Below are positions 16,747-24,233 of a stretch of DNA of 32,554 bases, piece after piece. The notes beneath the pieces are model-generated. The model did not search any database, was not told the DNA's origin, and was given only the letters and a program-made list of their open reading frames with translations. The DNA is from Mesobacillus subterraneus (GTDB lineage Bacteria > Bacillota > Bacilli > Bacillales > Cytobacillaceae): NCBI RefSeq assembly GCF_000934845.1, contig NZ_JXIQ01000098.1, forward strand, positions 1 to 32,554, in the 5' to 3' direction. The position numbers were made by a program, and so were the translations under genes. Positions within the stretch are counted from its first letter, which is position 1. Each line of letters begins with the position of its first letter.

Positions 16747-18573
16747 CTAACTCGAAATTGACATGATTGGTTTAGCCTCTGTTTTCTTATTGGCAATCGA
16801 TAAAACCAATGCGCGAATTTGTTCTTTGTCCATGTTTTCATAATGATCAATCAAGTATTCAATGTCGTTCATAAACAGATTTGCCGTTTTGCCAATATAA
16901 ATTTTCGGAAACACCTGAGGTTCATGGACTTCTTCCGCATTCAAGAGTTCCTCGAATAATTTTTCACCTGGTCTAATTCCAGAATATTCAATGCCGATTT
17001 CCTCCACTGTATACCCAGATAGCTTTATTAAGTTTTTAGCCAAATCCACAATTCTTACCGGTTCCCCCATATCTAGGACAAAAATCTCTCCGCCTTTGGC
17101 CAATGAACCAGCTTGCAAAACAAGCCTTGATGCTTCTGGGATTGTCATGAAATACCGAACCATATCGGGATGAGTTACGGTAATCGGGCCGCCTCTTTCA
17201 ATTTGTTTTTTGAAAAGAGGAATGACACTTCCTCTGCTTCCTAATACATTGCCAAACCTGACTGCCACAAATTTGGTTGCGCTCGTTTCATCAAAATGCT
17301 GGATGATCATTTCTGCTAACCTTTTTGTAGCACCCATTACACTGGTTGGATTAACAGCCTTATCAGACGAAATCATTACAAAAGTTTTCACCCCATGCCA
17401 GCTAGCAGCGTTTGCTGCATTTAATGTCCCAATCACATTATTTTTCACTGCTTCCTCAGGATTTCTTTCCATTAACGGCACGTGTTTATGGGCCGCTGCA
17501 TGGTAAACAACATCTGGCTGATGCCTCTCCATTACGGACATCATTTTCTTTGCATCCTGCAGCTCTGCGATCTCGGGGATAATTTCCATAGTGGCATTGC
17601 CGTGCGCCATTTTTAATTCAGTTTCAATGGAATAAATGCTGTTTTCACCATGTCCAAGTACTATTATTTTTTTAGGATGGAAATTCGCGATTTGCCTGCA
17701 TATTTCCGAACCAATCGAACCGCCAGCACCTGTCACCAAGACCACTTTTTCGCTAATATATTGAGAAATGCTATCGATGTTCAAATGAACGGGTTCCCTG
17801 CCAAGAAGATCTTCCACCTGAACATCCCGAAACTGGTTAACGGAAACTTTTCCAGTCATTAAATCCTCCAGCATTGGGATGATTTGCGTTTTTGCATCCG
17901 TCTTCGCACATTCCTGGAAAATGGTATTCAATTCTTTTTTGTGCAAAGATGGGATGGCGATGACGATATTTTCTATCTGATATTGTTCCACTGCTTTCAC
18001 AATCTGTTCCGTTCCTCCAATCACCGGAACTCCTAAAATGTCCAAATGATGCTTTTTGCGGTCATCATCAATAAAAGCAATTGGTTTTAGCGATGTGTCA
18101 TTATTTTTGATTAGCTGTCTTGCTACCATTGTCCCTGCAGAACCCGCTCCAATAATTAATGTTCTGAATTTTTTATCATCTTTTTGCATGATCGAATCCC
18201 GAAAGATTCTCCAGCAAAACCTGGACCCACCAATCAGCAAAATATGGAGAAGCCCAGTAACGGTTAACAATCTGATATTGACTTGGTCCAGCATCATCAG
18301 CTGAAACAGCAGCGCTATACTAATAGAAGCAACCGCGGTTTTCAGGATGATGATAAGCTCCCCTGTGCTGGCGTATTCCCATGCCTTCTTATATAGCTTA
18401 AAATGAAAAGACAAAGAATGATGGCTTAGCAGGATCACAATTGCGGTAAAAAGAATGGGCAGGGTAACCATATCCAAATTGCCGCCAATCAGAACATGGC
18501 TAACAAAGATAGCCGCTAACACAATGAACGAATCAATAATAATAAACATAGAAAGCCTTTGTTTGTAGGTCAT
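16747..18573 (-). CDS. epsC: Membrane-anchored UDP-sugar 4,6-dehydratase (EpsC/CapD-like)
   Basis: About 608 residues, starting at MTYKQRLSM because GAAAGGAGG precedes that ATG; an upstream extension to 18690 would run through the terminator and transposase remnant. Four hydrophobic segments lie in the first 120 residues. Then follow a CoA/nucleotide-binding-like Rossmann fold (GAGSAG, residues 142-147) and the SDR domain with GAGGSIG (282-288) and the catalytic-region SSDKAVNPT (from 402). The family (EpsC, PglF, WbpM) makes UDP-4-keto-6-deoxy-GlcNAc, the substrate for EpsN then EpsM. It follows an intrinsic terminator by about 20 bases. Confidence 0.93.
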   Translation of the reverse strand: MTYKQRLSMFIIIDSFIVLAAIFVSHVLIGGNLDMVTLPILFTAIVILLSHHSLSFHFKLYKKAWEYASTGELIIILKTAVASISIALLFQLMMLDQVNIRLLTVTGLLHILLIGGSRFCWRIFRDSIMQKDDKKFRTLIIGAGSAGTMVARQLIKNNDTSLKPIAFIDDDRKKHHLDILGVPVIGGTEQIVKAVEQYQIENIVIAIPSLHKKELNTIFQECAKTDAKTQIIPMLEDLMTGKVSVNQFRDVQVEDLLGREPVHLNIDSISQYISEKVVLVTGAGGSIGSEICRQIANFHPKKIIVLGHGENSIYSIETELKMAHGNATMEIIPEIAELQDAKKMMSVMERHQPDVVYHAAAHKHVPLMERNPEEAVKNNVIGTLNAANAASWHGVKTFVMISSDKAVNPTSVMGATKRLAEMIIQHFDETSATKFVAVRFGNVLGSRGSVIPLFKKQIERGGPITVTHPDMVRYFMTIPEASRLVLQAGSLAKGGEIFVLDMGEPVRIVDLAKNLIKLSGYTVEEIGIEYSGIRPGEKLFEELLNAEEVHEPQVFPKIYIGKTANLFMNDIEYLIDHYENMDKEQIRALVLSIANKKTEAKPIMSISS

Positions 18574-18593
18574 AATTCTCCTCCTTTCTAAAT

Positions 18594-18629
18594 TAAAAAA
18601 TAAGAAAAACCGGGCAAACTGCGCCTGGT
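18594..18629 (-). terminator. Intrinsic terminator between the kinase gene and epsC
   Basis: Read on the minus strand, the arms ACCAGGC and GCCCGGT (one G-U pair) enclose a 7-base loop and are followed by TTTTTCTTATTTTTT. This should stop transcription between the chain-length/kinase genes and epsC unless it is overridden. The candidate EAR-type RNA upstream offers such an override. The hairpin and its flank recur at the right end of the window (32396-32448). Confidence 0.75.
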
Positions 18630-18639
18630 CCTTTTTCGT

Positions 18640-18808
18640 TTGGCGGATCATCGGGGCTGTTGATCTTAAAAGTCTCGTATTGACCGTCATATGCCTCCAT
18701 CCGATTTAACCCTATAGCAGATCGACGAATATAACGACCAATATGCCGCAATTGTTCCTTCTCATTCCCTTTTTGTTTCGGGGCAAATATATATAAAAGA
18801 TAGGGCAT
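18640..18808 (-). pseudogene. Fragment of an IS91-like transposase
   Basis: A short frame starting MPYLLYIFAPKQKG contains the block LRHIGRYIRRSAIGLNRMEA followed by YDGQYETF. This resembles the C-terminal region of IS91-family (Y2) transposases, where a GRYxxRPxI segment is followed by a YDGxxVTF segment. Only about 50 residues of similarity remain and the frame then runs into the terminator repeat, so it is a decayed remnant that cannot encode an active enzyme. It lies between two genes that are normally close neighbours in eps operons. Confidence 0.6.
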
Positions 18809-18819
18809 TTAACCCCTCC

Positions 18820-18925
18820 TCACATCATACTCTCGACGACCAGAGCGTCTAAGGTCTTTTTATAACCCACAGCATGACCGAGTGCCTCCTTAGATAACGG
18901 CTAGGAGACATCACCGTATTGTTTC
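18820..18925 (-). ncRNA. Candidate EAR/epsC antitermination RNA
   Basis: The non-coding stretch between the tyrosine kinase gene and epsC is GC-richer than its flanks and dense in pairing segments. On the minus strand ACGG (about 18917) can pair with CCGT (about 18900), while CTCCT in that loop can pair with AGGAG (about 18890), giving a pseudoknot. Downstream, GACC/GGTC, GACG/CGTC and CTCT/AGAG offer alternative hairpins. In B. subtilis the EAR element (Rfam family epsC) lies in exactly this place, between epsB and epsC, and lets RNA polymerase read through terminators in the eps operon. An intrinsic terminator lies downstream here, as that model needs. The identity is inferred from place and structure, not from a covariance search. 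Confidence 0.65.
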
Positions 18926-18939
18926 ATAACGCACAAAAT

Positions 18940-18955
18940 ATTCTTAATAAAGAAC
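18940..18955. promoter_or_regulatory. Weak SinR-like box upstream of the EAR candidate
   Basis: ATTCTTAATAAAGAAC has the same arm spacing (GTTCT-N6-AGAAC) as the operators at the EPS and lasso promoters, with one mismatch in the left arm and a perfect right arm. It lies just downstream of the kinase gene. I see no convincing -35/-10 pair here, so it could be fortuitous. Confidence 0.35.
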
Positions 18956-18980
18956 AATGGTGGTAAAAAAAACCGCTGAT

Positions 18981-19637
18981 CTACATGTCATACAATATGA
19001 CTCCGAACAGATTAACCTTTGCAAACTCTAAAGCCTTTTTCGCTTCCACCGCTTTTTCGATCTCCGTTTTCCCTTGGCTAATTACCAATATTACCCCATC
19101 ACTTTTATGAGCCAGCAGTTTCGTATCGGTAACATCCAGGATCGGCGGTGAATCCACCAATATAAAATCATATTCCTCTAATGCTTGTTGCAAGACTTTA
19201 TACAAAGAATCCGATCCGATTAGTTCAGCAGGATGCGATGCCATCTGACCGCTAGTTAGAATAGCTAGGCTGCCTATATCTGTTGGGATAATCGCTTCTT
19301 CCAAACGAATCTTTCCCGATAATACTTCTGTTAGTCCGACTGTATTTTCTTTCTTAAAAATGAAATGAATGGCGGGCTCCCTTAGGTTTGCATCTACTAG
19401 CAGGACCTTTTCCTTTTGTTGTGCCATAGATACAGCAAGATTAGCAGTTGTCGTTGTTTTCCCTTCATGGGAGCCAGGCGAAGTAATCAAAATAATACTT
19501 TTTTTTCCTTCTGTTAAAAAATGTATATTCGTCCGAAGCGTTCTAAACTGTTCCGAAATAATCGATTCCGGATTGGAGAAGGTGATTAAATTTCTTTTTG
19601 GGGCACTCATTCTATTTTTACGTTTGCCTCTTAACAC
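18981..19637 (-). CDS. epsB: CpsD/CapB/EpsB-family tyrosine-protein kinase
   Basis: About 218 residues from a GTG start that has a perfect GGAGGTG upstream; an ATG ten codons earlier lacks this. BY-kinase features are the P-loop in ITSPGSHEGKTTT, a second Walker motif in LLVDANLREP and Walker B in ILVDSPPILDVTD. Together with the Wzz-like partner it regulates EPS chain length and synthesis. The protein ends at GVILYDM, so the usual C-terminal tyrosine cluster (the autophosphorylation site in CapB/YwqD-like kinases) is absent; no frameshifted tail is found after the stop. It overlaps the upstream gene by 20 bases. Confidence 0.88.
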   Translation of the reverse strand: MLRGKRKNRMSAPKRNLITFSNPESIISEQFRTLRTNIHFLTEGKKSIILITSPGSHEGKTTTTANLAVSMAQQKEKVLLVDANLREPAIHFIFKKENTVGLTEVLSGKIRLEEAIIPTDIGSLAILTSGQMASHPAELIGSDSLYKVLQQALEEYDFILVDSPPILDVTDTKLLAHKSDGVILVISQGKTEIEKAVEAKKALEFAKVNLFGVILYDM

Positions 19638-20337
19638 TCCATTCACCTCCGGAGGAAACAGATTCAAAATGATGCTGTTTCGTATTCTTTTTGTTCATTT
19701 TAGATATTTTCCCTATGACTGGAAGGTCCAAAAACGCTTCGACATCCTTCTCTGATTTAATCGTTTCATCCAGAGAGTCGAGAAAAAAAGCAAAGCCGAT
19801 TCCTGCCACTATCCCGAAAATAAAGGCGATGATGATGGTTCTGTTTCCATTGACATCACCATTTATCGGTTTGGACTGTATTTCTGCTGAAGACAAAATA
19901 TTAACCTGATCAAAATTCATGATTTTTGGAACTTCATCCTTGAACACTGCTGCAACCGTATTGGCAATTTTTGAAGCACGCTCAGGGGAAGAATCAACAA
20001 CACTTATACTTACTACTTGAGATTCGTCGAGGCGCAGTACATTGATTTGATTCGCTAGCGATTCAGGATCTTGATTTAGCGCCAATTTTTCGACAACTTT
20101 TTCTAAAATAATCCTATCTTTAATAATCACTTGCAGGGTATTCATATCTGCTTCTTCGCCTAAGATGATTTTTGCAGTAGTTTCGTATACTGGTGTAGGA
20201 ACAGTAAGGGAGCTATAAACAATCCCAGCAATAGTTGATAAGGCGATGATGACTAAAATCACCCAAACTCTTTTCTTTAAAGTTGCCAAAAGTTCCTTGA
20301 TGTTGATGTCCTTCGCTAAAGCATTTTTTTCATTCAT
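19618..20337 (-). CDS. epsA: Wzz/YveK-family chain-length modulator (EpsA-like)
   Basis: A 239-residue membrane protein and first gene of the EPS operon. One hydrophobic segment lies near the N-terminus (VWVILVIIALSTIAGIVYSS) and one near the C-terminus (IIIAFIFGIVAGIGFAFFL), with an extracytoplasmic part between them, the usual layout of YveK/CapA kinase modulators. AAGGTGG precedes the ATG by 7 bases. It overlaps the kinase gene, its expected partner. Confidence 0.9.
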   Translation of the reverse strand: MNEKNALAKDINIKELLATLKKRVWVILVIIALSTIAGIVYSSLTVPTPVYETTAKIILGEEADMNTLQVIIKDRIILEKVVEKLALNQDPESLANQINVLRLDESQVVSISVVDSSPERASKIANTVAAVFKDEVPKIMNFDQVNILSSAEIQSKPINGDVNGNRTIIIAFIFGIVAGIGFAFFLDSLDETIKSEKDVEAFLDLPVIGKISKMNKKNTKQHHFESVSSGGEWSVKRQT

Positions 20338-20362
20338 TATTCAACCACCTTATTTTCTGGTC

Positions 20363-20378
20363 GTTCTAGATAAAGAAC
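20363..20378. promoter_or_regulatory. SinR-like operator in the EPS leader
   Basis: GTTCTAGATAAAGAAC consists of inverted arms GTTCT and AGAAC six bases apart; the right half read on the minus strand is GTTCTTT, matching the known SinR box GTTCTYT. It lies about 45-60 bases downstream of the predicted EPS transcription start and 26 bases upstream of the epsA start codon. Confidence 0.65.
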
Positions 20379-20427
20379 ATTAACCGCAAAAAAAATTAAT
20401 TTTGTTGACTTTTCATTCGCTATTCTT

Positions 20428-20460
20428 ATTTTAGTTCTGTATAAAGAACGTGTCAAGAAC
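20428..20460 (-). promoter_or_regulatory. EPS operon sigma-A promoter with a SinR-like operator filling its spacer
   Basis: On the minus strand TTGACA (20451-20456) and TAAAAT (20428-20433) are 17 bases apart. The spacer is almost wholly the 16-bp element GTTCTTTATACAGAAC (20434-20449). A third half site, GTTCTTG (20454-20460), overlaps the -35 in direct-repeat orientation. Binding of a SinR-type protein here should block RNA polymerase. The promoter begins only 20 bases after the lasso exporter stop codon, with no terminator between. Confidence 0.8.
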
Positions 20461-20475
20461 AAATTTTCTAAATTC

Positions 20476-22275
20476 TTAATTTACTGCTTCCATTTGCCTT
20501 TTTAAGAGAGTTCCGAACATCCCTTTTTGTTCTGATGCCAATTGGGAAAAGGCACCTTGTTGGATCACTCTTCCCTTATCTAACACGATGACCTGATCGG
20601 CATTTTTTATCGTTGACAATCGATGGGCAATCACAATGATTGTCATTTGGCCTTTTAATTTTTCAATAGCAGCCTGGATTTTCGCTTCATTTTCCCCATC
20701 GAGTGCGCTTGTTGCTTCATCCAACACTAGAATAGTTGGTTTTTTTAAGATGGCTCTTGCTAATACAAGCCGCTGCCTTTCCCCGCCGGACAATTTTATT
20801 CCTCTATCGCCAATCTGAGTATCCAACCCATCTGGCAGCCTTCTTACAAAATCGGCAGCTGCTGAAAATTCCAGTGCTTCCCATATATCCCCTTCTTCGG
20901 CCCCCGGTTTTATTAATAGCAGATTATCTCTAACACTAGCATTAAATAGAAAAGGATCTTGTGAGACATAACTAACTGACTTTCTAAAAGAAAGCAAGTT
21001 GCAGCTTTCCAACGGTGTTTTATCGATCAGGACGAATCCGCGTTCCGGTTTATTTAATCCCATTAATAAATCAATTAAAGTGCTTTTCCCTGCTCCGGAA
21101 CTGCCAACAATTGCTGTCATCGTGTTTTTTTTGATCTTTATATTGATTTCATGTAATGCATAGGATTTTTCGGTCTTTTTATAGCGAAAGTAGACGGACC
21201 GACACTCCATGTCCTGTTTCATCTCTATAGGTTGGACCCCTTCCCCCTCCAATAGGCCAAACTCCTTAGCCGCTAGACATTCATTTTGCAATTCCATTAA
21301 CGATTGAAAGGAAGGAAGCACTTCTCCTAGCTTTTCCAAACTCGATTGGATTGCAAAAAATCTTGGCCAGATTCGGGAAAAGATAACCAGAATTAACAGT
21401 AATTCCGCCGGATTTGCAGAAAAGATACTGATCGCTGCAAATGCAAACAAAGTGATCAAAAACGCGGAAACTATTTTATAAATAAGCTGTGATTTCGATC
21501 TTAGCTTCGCCAAATCAACCATGTTTTCTTCCATGCTGCCGTTTAAATCCTCAAACCATTTAATATGCTGTTTTTCCAAACTATTGCTCTTAATATCTTT
21601 AATCCCATTAAAATGGTCGGTAATTCCCCCCATGAACCGTTTGGATAAAGTTAGGGTTCGATCGCCATACAAACTCGATTGCTGTATGAATTTGCGACTG
21701 AATAAAAGAAGGACCAATCCAGCTATCATCACAAAAACAGTGATCTTGGCGGAAAGCCACAAAGCAAACGCTATTTGAATAAAGGAAAATACAAAAGAGG
21801 CGACAAACTGCAAAACCAAGTTCGTACCTGAACTTACTCTTGCTATTTCCGTTAACATGGAATTTGTAATATCTGATTTTCGCTTTTTTAAAAAATATTC
21901 CCAATTGGCGGTGATAAGATGCTTATAGGTCTCTTCTCTTAAATGACGAATGAAACCCTGCTGAATTCTTGTATTTAAAATAGTCTGATTTCTTTGGAAG
22001 AACCCTTGCCCAATGATAATCAGGACATAGATGAACAAGATGAGCAGAAAGCTTACCGTCTCTGGCAATCCACTAAAAAATTTTTCAATGGAAGAAATGA
22101 TGGAGGAATCATTCCAATCATTTTTTATCATTCCTGTGAGTCCTGTCAGCGGAATAAGCATAAAGATCCCAAAACTTTCAAACAAAGTGATGAACACCAT
22201 GCTCATCAGGTTAAAATAAAGAATGATTCCCGACTGGTCATGAATCTTTTTCAGAAAAAATAAAGCATACTTCAT
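20476..22275 (-). CDS. Lasso peptide ABC exporter (D protein)
   Basis: About 599 residues from the ATG at MKYALFFLKK, chosen because AGGAGG precedes it; a longer frame to 22425 overlaps the previous gene and has no RBS. The N-terminal half has about six membrane segments; the C-terminal half is an ATPase with Walker A (VGSSGAGKST), signature LSGGERQR, Walker B (ILVLDEATSALD) and the H-loop (IAHRLST). Fused permease-ATPase exporters of this type (McjD, PadeD) export lasso peptides and can confer self-immunity. It is the last gene of the lasso operon. Confidence 0.9.
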   Translation of the reverse strand: MKYALFFLKKIHDQSGIILYFNLMSMVFITLFESFGIFMLIPLTGLTGMIKNDWNDSSIISSIEKFFSGLPETVSFLLILFIYVLIIIGQGFFQRNQTILNTRIQQGFIRHLREETYKHLITANWEYFLKKRKSDITNSMLTEIARVSSGTNLVLQFVASFVFSFIQIAFALWLSAKITVFVMIAGLVLLLFSRKFIQQSSLYGDRTLTLSKRFMGGITDHFNGIKDIKSNSLEKQHIKWFEDLNGSMEENMVDLAKLRSKSQLIYKIVSAFLITLFAFAAISIFSANPAELLLILVIFSRIWPRFFAIQSSLEKLGEVLPSFQSLMELQNECLAAKEFGLLEGEGVQPIEMKQDMECRSVYFRYKKTEKSYALHEINIKIKKNTMTAIVGSSGAGKSTLIDLLMGLNKPERGFVLIDKTPLESCNLLSFRKSVSYVSQDPFLFNASVRDNLLLIKPGAEEGDIWEALEFSAAADFVRRLPDGLDTQIGDRGIKLSGGERQRLVLARAILKKPTILVLDEATSALDGENEAKIQAAIEKLKGQMTIIVIAHRLSTIKNADQVIVLDKGRVIQQGAFSQLASEQKGMFGTLLKRQMEAVN

Positions 22276-22288
22276 AACGGGTTTCCTC

Positions 22289-23458
22289 CTATGACAAGGC
22301 ATGTTTCCTTGTCTTTCTCCATGCCCAAAGAAATGGACGCAGCGGAAAATATAAAACGTGCAGGTACTTAGGTAATGGCAAAGTAGCCAAGTCTGTATGG
22401 TAAGGATAAAGTGTACTAATTGCATAAAGTAGTTTTTGCGGAAAGGACATTAAAGAAAACAGATGGCGCTTATGGTAATCGAAAACCTCTGGAGGCAATG
22501 AGTTTGAGTGCAAATTAACTTGATTATGAAGATAAAAAAAAGCTTGTTCGGCAAGGATGCTTGCTTGCGGTTCATCGAGCATCCAGGTCAGTTCTTTCGG
22601 GATTTTCGTATCGAACAACTGCGTCGACAATATCGCCGCTTGGCCGCCAATCTTCAAACTATGAAACTTCTTTAATAAAGAATGTAAAATACCCCCATCG
22701 ATTTTTTGCTGCAGCAATTGATGGATGTCAAGCAGCCATCTAATTCTTGACCATCCGTGCCGGGAACCATGGGTTACAAGGAAGAAAAATAAGTCTTCCT
22801 TACCCAAGTAATAGACAGGGGTTCTTAAAAAATCCGATTTTCTTTTCCTGCTCCATAGTTCCGTAAAGCTTGGTTCTTTGCCTGGACCAGGATGCAGCCT
22901 CCAATGAACTTCTAATTTCAGCCCTTTCGCTGGATGATAATAGGTGACATGATGATGCCGCCACTTCCAATCGCCTAAGACAGAAAGGATATAATCATCC
23001 TTTTGATACCCTTCACGGATTAGGATGCCATTCAGCCTTTCTAAATCAGCGATTGGGATGAGAATATCTAAATCGCACGAAGTTCTTAAGGAAATATCAC
23101 CATATAGCTCAATCGCCAGCACTGGGCCTTTCAAAAACAGCAACGGAATCGTGCTTTCGGTACAAAGTCTGTTAACAAACTCCATTTCTTGACATAACTG
23201 CATCATCTGAAATGTATTGGACCGGTAAGCATGCTCCAAAACAGCAAATACATTAGGAGGAATTATATGCTCATTCTGACTTTTTATCATTTTATATAAG
23301 ATCGGATAAACGCGGTGATGGAAAGCCAACTCTAGGAAGAAATCCCAATCCATATTTAATAATTCTTGATCTTGCCCTGTACGTGATGAAAGCAATGAAA
23401 ATAGAACTGTTAATTCTTTCGGTAATTTTTCCATTTCAAGATTGGGGTTGTTGTTCAT
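22289..23458 (-). CDS. Lasso-cluster nucleotidyltransferase family protein (N protein)
   Basis: About 389 residues from the ATG at MNNNPNLEME, which has AAGGAG 6 bases upstream; an earlier ATG inside the B2 gene is less likely. The segment FLKGPVLAIELYG followed by SLRTSCDLDILIP (Asp129/Asp131 of this start) is the nucleotidyltransferase-fold active-site pattern of the Nucleotidyltransf_5 family. Homologues are common in paeninodin-like clusters. From memory, the homologue in the pseudomycoidin cluster was linked to sugar addition on the phosphorylated C-terminus; that link is weaker than the family assignment. Its start is 11 bases after B2. Confidence 0.85.
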   Translation of the reverse strand: MNNNPNLEMEKLPKELTVLFSLLSSRTGQDQELLNMDWDFFLELAFHHRVYPILYKMIKSQNEHIIPPNVFAVLEHAYRSNTFQMMQLCQEMEFVNRLCTESTIPLLFLKGPVLAIELYGDISLRTSCDLDILIPIADLERLNGILIREGYQKDDYILSVLGDWKWRHHHVTYYHPAKGLKLEVHWRLHPGPGKEPSFTELWSRKRKSDFLRTPVYYLGKEDLFFFLVTHGSRHGWSRIRWLLDIHQLLQQKIDGGILHSLLKKFHSLKIGGQAAILSTQLFDTKIPKELTWMLDEPQASILAEQAFFYLHNQVNLHSNSLPPEVFDYHKRHLFSLMSFPQKLLYAISTLYPYHTDLATLPLPKYLHVLYFPLRPFLWAWRKTRKHALS

Positions 23459-23468
23459 TTTGCTCTCC

Positions 23469-23924
23469 TTAAACTTTCCGGCTATAAGTTTTAGCAAAAC
23501 AGCCTATCTTAGTAAACTTGTGCTTTTCTTCTGCACCAGTAAGTATATACGGGCCACTTCTCAGCCATGCATGAGCAGTGAATTGGCCCTTTTCATCTTT
23601 TGCTGTCCCTAAGTATAAGGTAGTATCGATATTCCTTCTCCCAAGCATTTTCATAGCTGCAATCGCCTTGACGAGACATTGACTTTCCCAAAATGTATAT
23701 TTGCTCATAATCGTAACCGCTTGAGAAATCTGTTTAACGATTTTTCTTTCTGTTTCATTATTTTCAAGTGAAGATTCACACATTTGCTCCCCTAATATTG
23801 GAGCAATTTTCCCAAAAGGAAGAAATTTCAGCATCCTCGCCCAAGCTAAAAAAACAAATGCCTCTAGAAAAAGAAGCCTTGTATGTCGATCGTATGAATG
23901 AAAAAAGATCTTAACCTTATTCAC
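23469..23924 (-). CDS. Lasso leader peptidase, transglutaminase-like (B2 protein)
   Basis: A 151-residue transglutaminase-like cysteine protease that removes the lasso leader peptide. It starts at GTG with AAAGGA about 10 bases upstream. The catalytic Cys83 lies in WESQCLVKAIAAMKML and His118 in FTAHAWLRSGPYILTG; the nearby GTAKDEKG segment holds a candidate acidic third residue. Length and motif order fit stand-alone B2 proteins. It works with the PqqD-like B1 protein encoded 15 bases upstream. Confidence 0.93.
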   Translation of the reverse strand: MNKVKIFFHSYDRHTRLLFLEAFVFLAWARMLKFLPFGKIAPILGEQMCESSLENNETERKIVKQISQAVTIMSKYTFWESQCLVKAIAAMKMLGRRNIDTTLYLGTAKDEKGQFTAHAWLRSGPYILTGAEEKHKFTKIGCFAKTYSRKV

Positions 23925-23939
23925 TGGTTCAAATTCCTT

Positions 23940-24233
23940 TCATCCTTTTATTTGGACTAATCCCTCGTTCACTAAACTTTCCATAAAAGCAAAAACTTGC
24001 AGCTCACATTCTTGTTTGCTGATTTCATATTCAGCAGTAAGCCTAGCAATTACCTCTTCCATTAAAACAGGGAGTTTTATAAGATCCCAAATATATCCGC
24101 CTATCTCCCCTAAATTATAGTATTTACTATTTTCTATGCTCATCATTACTTTATCTCCGGCCATGTCACTAACAATGTTTCCTGGACTTTGAGTGACGAT
24201 GGTGGTGCTGCTCCATTTTTTCATGCTTCCCAT
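23940..24233 (-). CDS. PqqD-like leader-binding protein (B1, RiPP recognition element)
   Basis: A 97-residue PqqD-family protein. Family features include the KYYNLGEIGGYIWDLI block and the C-terminal winged-helix segment ending FMESLVNEGLVQ. Stand-alone B1 proteins bind the leader through its YxxPxL-like motif and present the precursor to B2 and the cyclase. GAGGAG lies 9 bases before the ATG. It overlaps the end of the kinase gene by 13 bases. An ATG three codons on (MKKW) is a possible alternative start. Confidence 0.93.
   Translation of the reverse strand: MGSMKKWSSTTIVTQSPGNIVSDMAGDKVMMSIENSKYYNLGEIGGYIWDLIKLPVLMEEVIARLTAEYEISKQECELQVFAFMESLVNEGLVQIKG

Noticed and set aside
18593-18690. 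N-terminal extension of EpsC to 18690
   Set aside because: The extension would be translated from the transposase scar and terminator; the ATG at 18573 has a perfect ribosome binding site and gives the normal family N-terminus.
20466-20483. Inverted repeat TAAATT/AATTTA at the end of the exporter gene as a terminator
   Set aside because: The stem is short, all A/T, and not followed by a U-tract.
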